DNA of 64,000 nucleotides from contig CAMAVR010000007.1 of NCBI GenBank assembly GCA_945861885.1, positions 1-64,000 on the forward strand, in the 5' to 3' direction. Shown piece after piece: positions 17,938 to 26,434 of this stretch. The notes beneath the pieces were generated by a model. The model made no database searches. It saw only the letters and a program-made list of their open reading frames with translations, and was not told the DNA's origin. The DNA comes from Nannocystis exedens. Its GTDB lineage: Bacteria > Myxococcota_A > Polyangia > Polyangiales > Polyangiaceae. Made by a program: the position numbers and the translations under genes. The stretch's first letter is position 1, and each line of letters starts with the position of its first letter.

Positions 17938-18555
17938 TTACGCGCCAAAATCGGCGTTTATGATTTTTCTTGCGATGTCTGCCAAGGTCGCGCCGCTCAC
18001 GTGCGGCACCGGCTTTGCGCTGTTGATACCATCGCGATATGGGCAAAGCTCGCATCGATTTGATGAAAAAACGAGCGCTGTTTTTAGCCCTGCCGCGAAG
18101 CCTGCTTCGATATCCGAGACGCTGTCGCCGACCATCCATGACTGCTCGCGCGATAACTCTAAGTCATCAATAACGCCGTTAAGTAACCCTGGCCTTGGCT
18201 TGCGGCATTCACACTCTTTTACGAGCTTTGCGTCGCCGCCTGGGCCACCTGTTTGATGGTGCATGCAGACTGCTACCGATTCGATCGTTATCCCCTCTTT
18301 GGCTAAAATATCGACCAACGCTGCGTTTGTCCTGGCGACCGCGCCTTCCGAAATCTCACCCTTCGCTGGGCCTGGCTGATTGGTGACAATCGCTAATAGA
18401 TAGCCCGCGTCGCGGAGCAACTTGAGCCCTTCGACGGCGCCCGATAGTAGCCTTATCTGGTTTGGGTGAAACGCGACGACGACTTTGCCCGTCTCTTCGT
18501 CGCGCACTACGTCGATAAGTGTGGCATCCCGATCGAAAAGGACGCCGGCCTTCAC
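17938..18555 (-). CDS. gmhB: D-glycero-D-manno-heptose 1,7-bisphosphate phosphatase (HAD family)
   Basis: A 205-residue HAD-family enzyme. The nucleophile motif is LFDRDATLID (6-15; D8 and D10), with Ala where most relatives have Gly. VTNQ (57-60), the zinc-binding Cys/His set C97, H99, C115, C117, then CRKPRPG and GDSVSDIEAG are characteristic of GmhB. It removes the C7 phosphate of heptose 1,7-bisphosphate. The GTG start directly abuts the gmhA stop, so the two are coupled. With HddA, GmhA and HddC it completes the GDP-heptose pathway. Confidence 0.88.
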   Translation of the reverse strand: MKAGVLFDRDATLIDVVRDEETGKVVVAFHPNQIRLLSGAVEGLKLLRDAGYLLAIVTNQPGPAKGEISEGAVARTNAALVDILAKEGITIESVAVCMHHQTGGPGGDAKLVKECECRKPRPGLLNGVIDDLELSREQSWMVGDSVSDIEAGFAAGLKTALVFSSNRCELCPYRDGINSAKPVPHVSGATLADIARKIINADFGA

Positions 18556-19155
18556 TTACTTCACCGACTCCCACTTCGTCGCTGAGCGCTGAAGCTTTGG
18601 ATGGCTTACTAGAAGATGCCACACGACCGCGCAGAAGCCTTCGGTGTGCGGCGTGACGCGGTCGCTCGAGACCGTCGGAACAATCACGCACGCGTGTGCT
18701 ACTTGCTTTGTGAAGCCGCCGTCGCGCCCGACAATTCCAAACCGTTTCGCGCCTACGTCGATTGCTAGTTCGAGCGAACGGACGATGTTGGCGCTCACAT
18801 TTTTTTCGCGATTGCCGCCGCCGACTGAAAAGACGAGGACGCCGTCGTTCGCGTTTAAGCGCGAGCCTTTTAGCCATTCGGAAAACGTTGTTTCCCACCC
18901 TTCGTCGTTTGTGCGTGCGGTCAATTCGCTGACGTTGTCGGTTGGCGTGTATGTTTCAATTCCGCAAATTTTGCGAAAGTCGTTTACTGCATGCCCTGCA
19001 TGTCCGGCTGAACCGCCTACTCCAAGAATAAAAAGCCGACCGCCGGCATCCCGAACTCCCGCAATCCCCTCCGCGAGCGCTTCGATGGCGATCGGGTCGA
19101 GTTTCTTAATAATCTCGGCCGATTCAGCCAAATATTGCTCAGAAAACGTCTGCAT
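18556..19155 (-). CDS. gmhA: Phosphoheptose isomerase (SIS domain)
   Basis: A 199-residue SIS-domain protein that isomerises sedoheptulose 7-phosphate to D-glycero-D-manno-heptose 7-phosphate. It shows GVGGSAGHAGHAVNDFRK (45-62), FSVGGGN and a C-terminal DRVTPHTEGFC segment. It is slightly more divergent than enterobacterial GmhA, as usual for the GDP-heptose branch. GAGGG precedes the ATG. It lies 10 bp after hddA and abuts gmhB. Confidence 0.88.
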   Translation of the reverse strand: MQTFSEQYLAESAEIIKKLDPIAIEALAEGIAGVRDAGGRLFILGVGGSAGHAGHAVNDFRKICGIETYTPTDNVSELTARTNDEGWETTFSEWLKGSRLNANDGVLVFSVGGGNREKNVSANIVRSLELAIDVGAKRFGIVGRDGGFTKQVAHACVIVPTVSSDRVTPHTEGFCAVVWHLLVSHPKLQRSATKWESVK

Positions 19156-19165
19156 TGGTGACCCT

Positions 19166-20161
19166 CTATGACCGGTGAAAGTTTGCGCCGATACGCGCGC
19201 CGTCGAAATCGAACCTAAACCGCAACGGCTTTAGCCCGCGCGCGATCATCATTTCGTAAACACGACGACGCTCTGACGGTCGTGCGTAGAACATGAAAAA
19301 GCCGCCGCCCCCAGCTCCGATGAGCTTGCCGCCTATTGCACCGGCATTTCGTGCCGCATCGTAATGCTCATCGATCGTTGGGTCGCTCATCTTGGATGAG
19401 AGCTTTCGCTTGTTCGTCCAGTGCTCGTGCAGCAGCTCGCCATATTTGTCGATCGAACCGCTCATTAGAATGCGGCGCGTCTCGTATCCGAGCTCTTTAA
19501 TCCGGTGCATGCGCGCTACTGCATCGTCGGTATTTGATTGAATCGTCTTCGCTTGATCGCTCAGCACACTCGATGCCGAACGCTCGACGCCGGTGTAAAA
19601 TACGAGAAGATTCGACTCCAAATCGGCGATCACTTCATCGCGCATTTTAATCGGCTCGACATCGACCGAGCCGTCTTTGTTGAACGTGAACGCGGTGATT
19701 CCGCCGTAAGCGCTGATGTACTGATCTTGCTTACCGATTGGCTCCTTCAGCCTATCGATTTCGATTGTGCACGCCTCTTCGGCAAGTTGCGCGGATGACG
19801 CGAACTGCCTTTTATACGTGTGAAGCGCGTTCAAAAGTGCAACCGTAAATGCCCCCGACGAACCGAGCCCCGTATTTGCCGGAATATCCGCAAAACTGTG
19901 AAGCTCGATCTGACTTTCGACACCGAGAAGCCGCAATGCTTCGCGATAAATTCGGTGATTTACCTGCTCAACCGAATCAACCTCTTCCATCGTGGAATAG
20001 GCGAGCCTTATCGTGTTATAAAACGGGCGCGCTGCGCAGACAAAAATGTATTTGTCGATCGCCGACGCGACTAGGAAGCCGCCGTGTTCGCGCGAATATG
20101 ACGGGAGGTCTGTCCCTCCCCCACCGAGAGAAAATCGAACCGGTGCTCGAGACACAATCAT
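19166..20161 (-). CDS. hddA: D-glycero-D-manno-heptose 7-phosphate kinase (GHMP family)
   Basis: A 331-residue GHMP-superfamily kinase. N-terminal SRAPVRFSLGGGGTDLPSY is the HddA signature; the ATP loop is ANTGLGSSGAF, and the C-terminal KLIGAGGGGFFMFY motif is complete. HddA phosphorylates heptose 7-phosphate at C1, giving the 1,7-bisphosphate for GmhB. The related fucokinase-like GHMP enzymes share the first motif, but the neighbouring gmhA, gmhB and hddC genes make the heptose assignment secure. The start overlaps the hddC stop by 4 bp (ATGA). Confidence 0.9.
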   Translation of the reverse strand: MIVSRAPVRFSLGGGGTDLPSYSREHGGFLVASAIDKYIFVCAARPFYNTIRLAYSTMEEVDSVEQVNHRIYREALRLLGVESQIELHSFADIPANTGLGSSGAFTVALLNALHTYKRQFASSAQLAEEACTIEIDRLKEPIGKQDQYISAYGGITAFTFNKDGSVDVEPIKMRDEVIADLESNLLVFYTGVERSASSVLSDQAKTIQSNTDDAVARMHRIKELGYETRRILMSGSIDKYGELLHEHWTNKRKLSSKMSDPTIDEHYDAARNAGAIGGKLIGAGGGGFFMFYARPSERRRVYEMMIARGLKPLRFRFDFDGARIGANFHRS

Positions 20162-20862
20162 GACGTTGCTCCTGAACGAAGGCGCTTATCAAGATCGATG
20201 AGCCCTTCCGGTGAACCTATTTCAAAAAAACGCTCTTGGGCCGAAAACGCGCGCAACAGGCCGAGCTTCGCCAGATCGTGCTGAATCGTATCGAGCCCGA
20301 TTGGCTTTCCGACTGGAAGCGCAGCGATGACGTCGCGACGCAGCGCTATCGCACCGTAATCGATGCAATCGAACTGCTCGGCTCCACCGGTCTTTTCGTA
20401 TTGCAACACCCATTCCCCCTTTGTTCGAACGTTCGACTTATCCCATTTCCCGTTGTTGCGAAACACTGTCATGACGCCGTCGCAATCATTGTGCGACTCA
20501 AGCACTTTGAGCGGCGCGGCATAATCAAATGGGAGCCAGCTGTCGCCGTACGTGACGAGAAAGGTCGGCTCAAGAAGTGGCAATGCGGCTCGCATCGCCC
20601 CCGCTGTACCAAGCAGCTTCTCCCCTTCGCGCGAATATCGAACTTGAACGCCAAACTGTTTACCGTCACCCAAGTGCTGCTCAATCGCGTCGGCCAAAAA
20701 AGCGACGCAAAAGAGAATATTCGTAAAGCCGCATGCCGCAAGCCGCTCAACTTGCCAATCGACAAAAGGGCGCCCTGCGACCTCTAAAAGCGCCTTTGGC
20801 GTTGTTAGCGTCATCGGGTGCATTCGTGTCGCTAGCCCCCCCGCCAAAACGACACACAGCAC
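20158..20862 (-). CDS. hddC: D-glycero-D-manno-heptose 1-phosphate guanylyltransferase-type nucleotidyltransferase
   Basis: A 234-residue nucleotidyltransferase with LAGGLATRMHPMTLTTPKALLEVAGRP at the N-terminus (about 6-32), GTAGAMRAA, and TYGDSW for the metal-binding Asp. This matches HddC/RmlA-like GT-A enzymes that activate sugar 1-phosphates. Position between hddA and the epimerase gene points to GDP-heptose formation; nucleotide choice (GTP versus others) cannot be read. GTG start at 20862; it shares one base with the stop of the epimerase gene, so the genes are tightly coupled. Confidence 0.83.
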   Translation of the reverse strand: MLCVVLAGGLATRMHPMTLTTPKALLEVAGRPFVDWQVERLAACGFTNILFCVAFLADAIEQHLGDGKQFGVQVRYSREGEKLLGTAGAMRAALPLLEPTFLVTYGDSWLPFDYAAPLKVLESHNDCDGVMTVFRNNGKWDKSNVRTKGEWVLQYEKTGGAEQFDCIDYGAIALRRDVIAALPVGKPIGLDTIQHDLAKLGLLRAFSAQERFFEIGSPEGLIDLDKRLRSGATS

Positions 20863-21845
20863 TATGCCGTCTCCGGCGAAAACACTTCGCGCGCGACCTC
20901 TTTTACCGACAATTCGACCGCTTTATCGCTGGTATGACGAACGCGAAACCCGAGCGCTGCGAGCTTATCCGGCTTGATCCGCGAAACGGGCACATCGCCC
21001 GGCCAGCCCTGTGTTCCCCCAGCAAACTCGATACGGGCATTCGGCGAGGGCGACGCTTGCACGCAAAGCTCTGCGATCCGCCTCACGCTTGTAATATCTG
21101 GCGGCGCTAAATTGTAGACGTTCAGTCGCTCTTTTCCGTGATCGTGGACGAAGAGAATGCCGTCGGCACAATCGGTCACGTGGAGATACGGCTTGGCTTG
21201 ACGACCATCGCCCAGAACATCGAGATATTCAGGGTGCGCTTTTAGCTTTTTGCAAAAATCTAAAATGGCACCGTGTGTCCCCCTGCGGCCCACGACATTG
21301 CCGAATCGGCAAATTGAGGCTCTTAGGCCGAAGCACTCTACGTAGGCCGCGATCATCGATTCGCCGGCAATTTTGCTGGCGCCGTAGAGCGAAAATGGGA
21401 GCTCGCTGAGATCCAACTCGCCGCAGGGCTCAGGATTGTTGCCGTACACCGTGCCGCTCGATGCGAATACGAACTGCTTTATCCCGTTTAATCGGGCGCT
21501 TTCGAGCGCGTTGTATGTGACGATTGTCCCTTGTTCGAGATCGAGCCTTGGACGCTCGAGCCCCCACCGCGCTTCTGGATTTGCTGACAGGTGATAGACA
21601 ACGTCGTGACCTGCCATCGCTTGACGCAGCGCCGCTTCGTCGAGCGCTTCGCCGACGACAAGATTGACGGCTCCGCTGGCGAGATGCGGCGCGATGAACG
21701 CGCGCTTGCCGATGCTCAAGTTATCGAAAACCGTTACCGGCCCGCGCTCAACGAGGCGATCAACCAGGTGACTTCCGATAAAACCGGCCCCTCCTAAAAC
21801 AAATGATCGCACGCGTTCCATCGCGCGCACTGTAACACGGCGCAT
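20862..21845 (-). CDS. NAD-dependent sugar epimerase/dehydratase (extended SDR)
   Basis: A 327-residue extended short-chain dehydrogenase: Rossmann motif GGAGFIGSHLVDRL near the N-terminus, FASSGTVYG with the catalytic Ser region, and YGASK supplying the Tyr/Lys pair. The family covers UDP-glucose 4-epimerases, dTDP-glucose 4,6-dehydratases and others. The sequence looks epimerase-like (FDNLSIGKR), so it may modify GDP-heptose or another nucleotide sugar rather than replace the missing RmlB, but this is open. I chose ATG at 21845, preceded by GAGGGG; a later Met at 21821 is also possible. Confidence 0.82.
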   Translation of the reverse strand: MRRVTVRAMERVRSFVLGGAGFIGSHLVDRLVERGPVTVFDNLSIGKRAFIAPHLASGAVNLVVGEALDEAALRQAMAGHDVVYHLSANPEARWGLERPRLDLEQGTIVTYNALESARLNGIKQFVFASSGTVYGNNPEPCGELDLSELPFSLYGASKIAGESMIAAYVECFGLRASICRFGNVVGRRGTHGAILDFCKKLKAHPEYLDVLGDGRQAKPYLHVTDCADGILFVHDHGKERLNVYNLAPPDITSVRRIAELCVQASPSPNARIEFAGGTQGWPGDVPVSRIKPDKLAALGFRVRHTSDKAVELSVKEVAREVFSPETA

Positions 21846-21853
21846 GCCCCCCC

Positions 21854-22765
21854 TCAATCGTAGGTAGCGCTAACCCCATCTTCGCCATTTAGCGCGTCAA
21901 AATAGTCGTCGAGCGCGTTACTCCAATGGCGCGGCGCTGCGCCCAGCGCGCGTTCAATTTTTGTCGTATCGAGCACCGAATATTTCGGACGTTGTGCGAG
22001 CGTCGGAAATTCATTCGACGAGACGGCACGAATTGCTCTGCAGCGAATGCTCATGTTGCCGCGCGCGCGCGCTTTTTGGAAAATTGCTCGCGCAAATTCA
22101 TACCGCGACACTGCCGGCGAATTGGCGAAGTGATATCGCCCCGTCGCTGATTGCGCTCTGTCATCACGCAGCCCCGCGAGTGAAACAATTGCTGCCGCGA
22201 GGTCGTTCGCGTACGTGGGCCGACTCACTTGATCGGCGACCATGGCAACTTCGTCTCGCTCTGCCATCGCGCTGAGCATTCGTGTGACAACATTTTGGGC
22301 GCCGCTGCCAAATAGCCACGATGTTCGCACAACAATTGCTCGTGCGGCATGCTCAAGAAACGCCTCTTCGCCGGCCACTTTGCTTCGGGCATATGCGCCT
22401 AGCGGCCTCATCTCTGCGTCTTCGCGGTACGGCTCTGATGACCAACCGTCGAACGCGAAATCGGTCGAAACGTGCACCGCCGTGGCACCCAAATGCGATG
22501 CGACCAATGCGACATTTTTTGCGCCGTCGGCATTGATCGCAAACGCCAGCTTTTCTTGCGCTTCAGCGCCATCGACATTTGTAAACGCTGCGCAATTGAT
22601 TATGTGCGAGAAGCGCTGCGCTTCGCTGAACCGAAATAGGCTTGTTCTATCGGTTACATCGACGTTCCTGCTCGTCCCCACAAACGCGATTTTCGCGCGC
22701 ATGAGCTCAGCGCGCACCGCCTGACCGAGTAGCCCACTCGCACCGAGCACCCATACGTTGTTCAC
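21854..22765 (-). CDS. rfbD: dTDP-4-dehydrorhamnose reductase
   Basis: A 303-residue RmlD-type SDR with VLGASGLLGQAV at the N-terminus, NCAAFTNVDGAE, VSTDFAFDG and YARSKVAGE (catalytic Tyr/Lys). It performs the last step of dTDP-L-rhamnose synthesis. VSTDFAFDG replaces the usual STDYVFDG, a conservative change. The start is GTG at 22765 overlapping the rfbC stop (GTGA); the longer reading into rfbC would be an artefact. Confidence 0.92.
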   Translation of the reverse strand: MNNVWVLGASGLLGQAVRAELMRAKIAFVGTSRNVDVTDRTSLFRFSEAQRFSHIINCAAFTNVDGAEAQEKLAFAINADGAKNVALVASHLGATAVHVSTDFAFDGWSSEPYREDAEMRPLGAYARSKVAGEEAFLEHAARAIVVRTSWLFGSGAQNVVTRMLSAMAERDEVAMVADQVSRPTYANDLAAAIVSLAGLRDDRAQSATGRYHFANSPAVSRYEFARAIFQKARARGNMSIRCRAIRAVSSNEFPTLAQRPKYSVLDTTKIERALGAAPRHWSNALDDYFDALNGEDGVSATYD

Positions 22766-23304
22766 GCCAGCTGCTCGTGAAGCTGGCCCATCGTCGGCGC
22801 GGTCGCATCGCGTGCGGAGACGATCGCGTTTGCGACTGGCCATGCAATGCCAATCTCCGGATCATCCCAACGTATCGCGCGCTCCAAGTCTTTGTCGTAG
22901 ACCGCGCTTACTTTGTAATGCACTTCTGCGATATCGCTCACCGTGCAATAGCCGTGCGCAAACCCGACCGGAATAAAAAGCTGCCGGTGCTCTGTTGCGT
23001 CGAGATACGCGCCATGCCACTTTCCAAAGGTTGGCGAATCGGGACGAATATCGACGATTACATCAAAGATTCTGCCGCTTGTTACGCGCAGCAATTTGGC
23101 TTGCCCGGGCCCACGCTGAAAATGAAGGCCACGTACTGCCCCCAAAATAGACCTTGCGTGATTGTCTTGCACAAACGCGCAAGCGACCCCCGCTTCGCGA
23201 TAACGCGGCTCGTGATAGCTTTCGAAAAAGAAACCGCGTTCATCCGAAAATATGTCTGGGTAAATGAGCCGCGCTCCCTTTAACGGGAGCTCTTCAATCC
23301 GCAT
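22762..23304 (-). CDS. rfbC: dTDP-4-dehydrorhamnose 3,5-epimerase
   Basis: A 180-residue cupin-type epimerase of standard length. DERGFFFESY (21-30), VQDNHARS and VRGLHFQ with the catalytic His region, and FIPVGFAHGYC are all present. It converts dTDP-4-dehydro-6-deoxyglucose to the 4-dehydrorhamnose form used by RfbD, whose start overlaps its stop. It lies 6 bp after rfbA. Confidence 0.93.
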   Translation of the reverse strand: MRIEELPLKGARLIYPDIFSDERGFFFESYHEPRYREAGVACAFVQDNHARSILGAVRGLHFQRGPGQAKLLRVTSGRIFDVIVDIRPDSPTFGKWHGAYLDATEHRQLFIPVGFAHGYCTVSDIAEVHYKVSAVYDKDLERAIRWDDPEIGIAWPVANAIVSARDATAPTMGQLHEQLA

Positions 23305-23310
23305 CGCTCG

Positions 23311-24234
23311 CTAGCCCCAGACGGCCTCAATTTTATCGGGAGACGTATTTGCGCGCGACTCTTTGGCCGAAATTTCTGCGAGCGAAAGGAGATAGTCGCC
23401 ATACACGCTCTTTAACAAGCCGCGCCCCAGCGCCGCAAGTTGCGCGCGATCGATGTACCCCATCCGAAACGCGACTTCTTCGAGGCAGGCGATAAAAACA
23501 CCTTGTCGGTGCTGGAGAATCCGAACGAAATTGCTCGCTTCAATCAGACTTTCGTGCGTGCCGGTATCGAGCCACGCCATCCCCCGGCCAAACTCTACCA
23601 ATTTCGCTTCGCCGCGCGCGACGTATAAATTGTTCAAGTCGGTGATCTCAAGCTCGCCACGCGATGACGGCGTTAGTGTTCGCGCTTTCGATACGACATC
23701 GGGGCCGTACAGATAGAGCCCCGTGATTGCCATATTCGATTTGGGTCTGGCTGGCTTTTCTTCAATTTTGGTGACTACCCCGCTTTTGGTTACCGTGGCG
23801 ACGCCGTAGCGCCCTGGGTCTTGAACGCGATACCCAAAGAGCGTGCATGGGCTCTTTACCGCCGCTTCAGCTTGAAGAATGGCGCCTAACCCTTGGCCGT
23901 AAAAAATATTGTCGCCTAAAATCAGTGCTACCGCGTCGCTTCCGATAAAATCGGCACCGATGATAAACGCATCGGCAATCCCCCGCGGTGACGGCTGCTC
24001 GGCATAAGAAATTCGGATACCGAGCTCTTCTCCGGTGCCTAATAGTCGCTCAAAAAGCGACAAATCGTTCGGCGTGGAGATTAGCAAAATATCGCGCACT
24101 CCCGCCAACATGAGGACCGAGAGCGGGTAGTAGACCATCGGTTTGTCGAATACCGGAAGTAGGTGCTTCGACACCGCTTTGGTAATCGGGTGCAGACGGG
24201 TCCCGCTACCACCAGCTAAAATGATCCCCCGCAT
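23311..24234 (-). CDS. rfbA: Glucose-1-phosphate thymidylyltransferase
   Basis: A 307-residue RmlA. MRGIILAGGSGTRLHPIT starts the protein, followed by SKHLLPVFDKPMVYYPL, LGDNIFYG, TKIEEKP and GLYLYG. It makes dTDP-glucose from glucose 1-phosphate and dTTP. The ATG at 24234 has GGAGGGG upstream; the six-residue in-frame extension is unlikely. It is the first gene of the long minus-strand operon, and a 36-bp dispersed repeat (24259-24294) lies in its leader. Confidence 0.94.
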   Translation of the reverse strand: MRGIILAGGSGTRLHPITKAVSKHLLPVFDKPMVYYPLSVLMLAGVRDILLISTPNDLSLFERLLGTGEELGIRISYAEQPSPRGIADAFIIGADFIGSDAVALILGDNIFYGQGLGAILQAEAAVKSPCTLFGYRVQDPGRYGVATVTKSGVVTKIEEKPARPKSNMAITGLYLYGPDVVSKARTLTPSSRGELEITDLNNLYVARGEAKLVEFGRGMAWLDTGTHESLIEASNFVRILQHRQGVFIACLEEVAFRMGYIDRAQLAALGRGLLKSVYGDYLLSLAEISAKESRANTSPDKIEAVWG

Positions 24235-24258
24235 CGAAGCCACCCCTCCCATCTCAAA

Positions 24259-24294
24259 CCCGTAAACGTGCCCGTGCCCGTAAACGTGCCCGGC
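24259..24294. repeat. Dispersed 36-bp repeat, copy A
   Basis: CCCGTAAACGTGCCCGTG followed by CCCGTAAACGTGCCCGGC. It is itself an imperfect tandem of two GTAAACGTGCCC units. The same 36 bp recur exactly at 30439-30474 and in inverted form, with one mismatch, at 30507-30541. Here it sits 25-60 bp upstream of the rfbA start. Confidence 0.9.
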
Positions 24295-24387
24295 ATTCCA
24301 AGTGCAATCACAAACGCCAACCGAACAAAACCGGACAACGCAAATGCAGAAATGCGGAGGGTAACCGTCTTGCCGCGCCCGCGAAAT

Positions 24388-25194
24388 CTAATTCAAATAC
24401 TTCTTGTCGCGCGGGACCTTCTTGTTCGCTTTGTCATCCGCGCCGCCCAAGAGCATTTGTAGGTTGGGCGTGCCGCCTTTTCGCGCTGACTTTGCTTTTG
24501 CTAGGGGGCGAAAATCGCCTACGCGCCTTCGGAGTAGGATGAGCTTCAACCGTAAATAAAGCGTTCGCATATGCCCCGACGTTAGGCCTACGAATAGCCC
24601 TCCGAAGGGTGCTAGCTCACCTTCGGGTAGGTCCATCGGGTAAATTAACCCTAGAACGCAGAAGCCTACTGTTATCCATAAAAATTGGCGGCCGGTGATT
24701 GGCAGAAAAAAGAATAGGCGCACTTGCATTTCGGCGTGCGCTTTTGCCCATGCTACGGCGAAAGCTGTAATCGCCGCGGCGGCGCCAAACATTAATGGTG
24801 GATGGAAGCCTCGCGCCGCTGGCAAAAATAGATCGCCTAGAATCGAGAGGACAAACCCGACGGCGATGCTTGCGAAAAAAAATCGCACGAAGCGCCACGA
24901 CCCCCACCTCGTCTCGAGATCAGGCGCGAGAAAATAGAGGCCGATGAGTGTGAAGACGAGATGGCTTAGATTTGTGGGACTCGTTAGGAGACCGGCGGTG
25001 AAAAGGCGCCAAATTTCTCCGTGAAGCACACCTTGGGTGGTGCATGCGAGCGCAGTAAAAAGGCGCTGCCCGTCCGGTAAAAACTGGACCAACAGCGCCT
25101 GAAAAATACCCAAAGCGGCTATCGAAATAAGCAGCGCTTTGAGCGCGCGGCCTGGGGTTGGAAGCCCCGCTGCCATCGAACCGGGACGGGTCAT
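24388..25194 (-). CDS. Rhomboid-like membrane protein without catalytic residues
   Basis: A 268-residue membrane protein with six hydrophobic segments and the rhomboid layout: GEIWRLFTAGLLTS (59-72) in the L1 position with the conserved WR, then LSHLVF, a MFGAAAAITAF segment (135-145) where active rhomboids have the GxSG catalytic Ser, and APFGGLFVG (195-203) where they have the His of H-x-G-G. Both the Ser and the His are replaced (Ala and Pro/Phe), so it is predicted to be a pseudoprotease like iRhoms or derlins. The basic C-terminal tail (KAKSARKGG) is cytoplasmic. No operon partner is obvious; it lies 153 bp upstream of the rfbA start region on the same strand. Confidence 0.72.
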   Translation of the reverse strand: MTRPGSMAAGLPTPGRALKALLISIAALGIFQALLVQFLPDGQRLFTALACTTQGVLHGEIWRLFTAGLLTSPTNLSHLVFTLIGLYFLAPDLETRWGSWRFVRFFFASIAVGFVLSILGDLFLPAARGFHPPLMFGAAAAITAFAVAWAKAHAEMQVRLFFFLPITGRQFLWITVGFCVLGLIYPMDLPEGELAPFGGLFVGLTSGHMRTLYLRLKLILLRRRVGDFRPLAKAKSARKGGTPNLQMLLGGADDKANKKVPRDKKYLN

Positions 25195-25217
25195 ACCTCA
25201 ATGCTAGAGGTTGCGTT

Positions 25218-26213
25218 CTACTCCGGCAAGCCGCTTTCAAACGACTCGACGATTAGTCGCGCCGCGCCTGTCGCAGTCGGCTCGCTCGGTGTCGGCGTAA
25301 TTACTCCACCATCTGCCGCCGTCGGTGCGACCACAGGGGGCGCCCCACCGTCTGTTGTCAGATGGCTTGTCGGTGGCGCACCGCAGAAGTTTTTGATCAC
25401 GCCTGCCAAAAAATCGGCCATGTCGTCAAAGCTGCTGCTCAACGGAAAACAGGTCATAGTCGCTTTTTTCGGAATGCCGCCCGGACAGGCGCTCACGAAA
25501 TCGCTAAGCGACTGCTTGCATACAGTGGACTTCGACTTGTCGACGCACGACTTCATCTCGTTCGAGGTTGCGTCTTTGCATTGAGCGTCGGAATCGCACG
25601 CAGTATTCATACATCGGAGCATTGTTGACACCCCGGCCCCACACTTCCCACCGGGGACGAAGTGGTCGAAGCAGCCGATGCTATTGATTTGCGGAACACG
25701 CCCTTCGACCGGAAGTAGCGGGCCGCGCTCAGCCGCATCGGCCGGGACGAACATGCAGGCCGAACAGTCGGCGTTGTCTTTCTTCCACGTTTCGCAATCT
25801 GCAGCGGGGCCACCGGCCAAGCAGGCGACCATTCCGTCGGCAATCGCCTGGTCGGTGCACTTGTTCTGAAACGCCGGCGCGACGCCGGTCACGGCTATCG
25901 CTTTAAATGTGCTCATGTCGCCAGGAAGGCACGTGTTCACGCGCGGCTGATCGTCGGTGCCGCCATCAGTAAGCGCGGGGCGCGGAATTGGGACTTCCGG
26001 CCGGATAGCGGGGCCGCCTGTTCCGGGCGGGCCGCCAGTGCCGCCCGTTTCGGTCGGGGTGGCGGGGCTGGTCGGGCCGCCCGTACCGCCGGTACCGGTC
26101 GTGCCGCCTCCCGGAGCCGCGCCTCCCGGGGTTGTTTCGCTAGTCGAAGTACCGCAAGCGCTGATGGCGATCAACGCGCTGCATGCTGTCCAATAAAATA
26201 AGCCGATTCGCAT
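25218..26213 (-). CDS. Cys-rich outer-membrane-type lipoprotein, function unknown
   Basis: A 331-residue predicted lipoprotein: signal peptide MRIGLFYWTACSALIAISAC with the lipobox ISAC (Cys20). A low-complexity Gly/Thr/Pro linker of about 60 residues follows, then a compact domain with about 14 cysteines (CLPGDMS, CADCETW-like CETW, CSACM, CFDHF, CVDKS, CPGG). The spacing suggests several disulphide bonds. A second Gly/Thr/Pro-rich tail ends the protein. GGAGG precedes the ATG. I do not recognise a family. Confidence 0.75.
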   Translation of the reverse strand: MRIGLFYWTACSALIAISACGTSTSETTPGGAAPGGGTTGTGGTGGPTSPATPTETGGTGGPPGTGGPAIRPEVPIPRPALTDGGTDDQPRVNTCLPGDMSTFKAIAVTGVAPAFQNKCTDQAIADGMVACLAGGPAADCETWKKDNADCSACMFVPADAAERGPLLPVEGRVPQINSIGCFDHFVPGGKCGAGVSTMLRCMNTACDSDAQCKDATSNEMKSCVDKSKSTVCKQSLSDFVSACPGGIPKKATMTCFPLSSSFDDMADFLAGVIKNFCGAPPTSHLTTDGGAPPVVAPTAADGGVITPTPSEPTATGAARLIVESFESGLPE

Positions 26214-26398
26214 ACCAACCTCCGTGCGACGAAAAGATCACTTCGGCTGCCAAGCGAATACCAGGCCCAAAGCCTTGAGCACTTAGCTAAGCCTGAGGGG
26301 GGATCGCAAACCTAAACGGCGAAAAAGAGGCGAATTTGGCGTATTTTTGTAAAATTACAGCTCTTTTGGCCGATTGCTCTTTGAGTAGGCGCCCTAGC

Positions 26399-26427
26399 TT
26401 GCAACTGTATGTTATTTGCGGGATAAT
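26399..26427 (+). promoter_or_regulatory. Sigma-70-like promoter for the AbiE pair
   Basis: TTGCAA at 26399-26404, a 17-bp spacer and GATAAT at 26422-26427. Transcription should begin at about 26433-26435, at the GTG start codon of the antitoxin gene, which lacks a ribosome-binding site. This implies a leaderless mRNA. The match is good by eye; no transcript data. Confidence 0.55.
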
Positions 26428-26434
26428 AAATACC

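Noticed and set aside
21846..21857. TTG start of the SDR gene overlapping rfbD
   Set aside because: ATG at 21845 has GAGGGG at good distance; the TTG would use no ribosome-binding site.
26336..26434. Longer antitoxin start at 26336
   Set aside because: The extra 33 residues do not resemble AbiEi, and a good promoter lies inside them.
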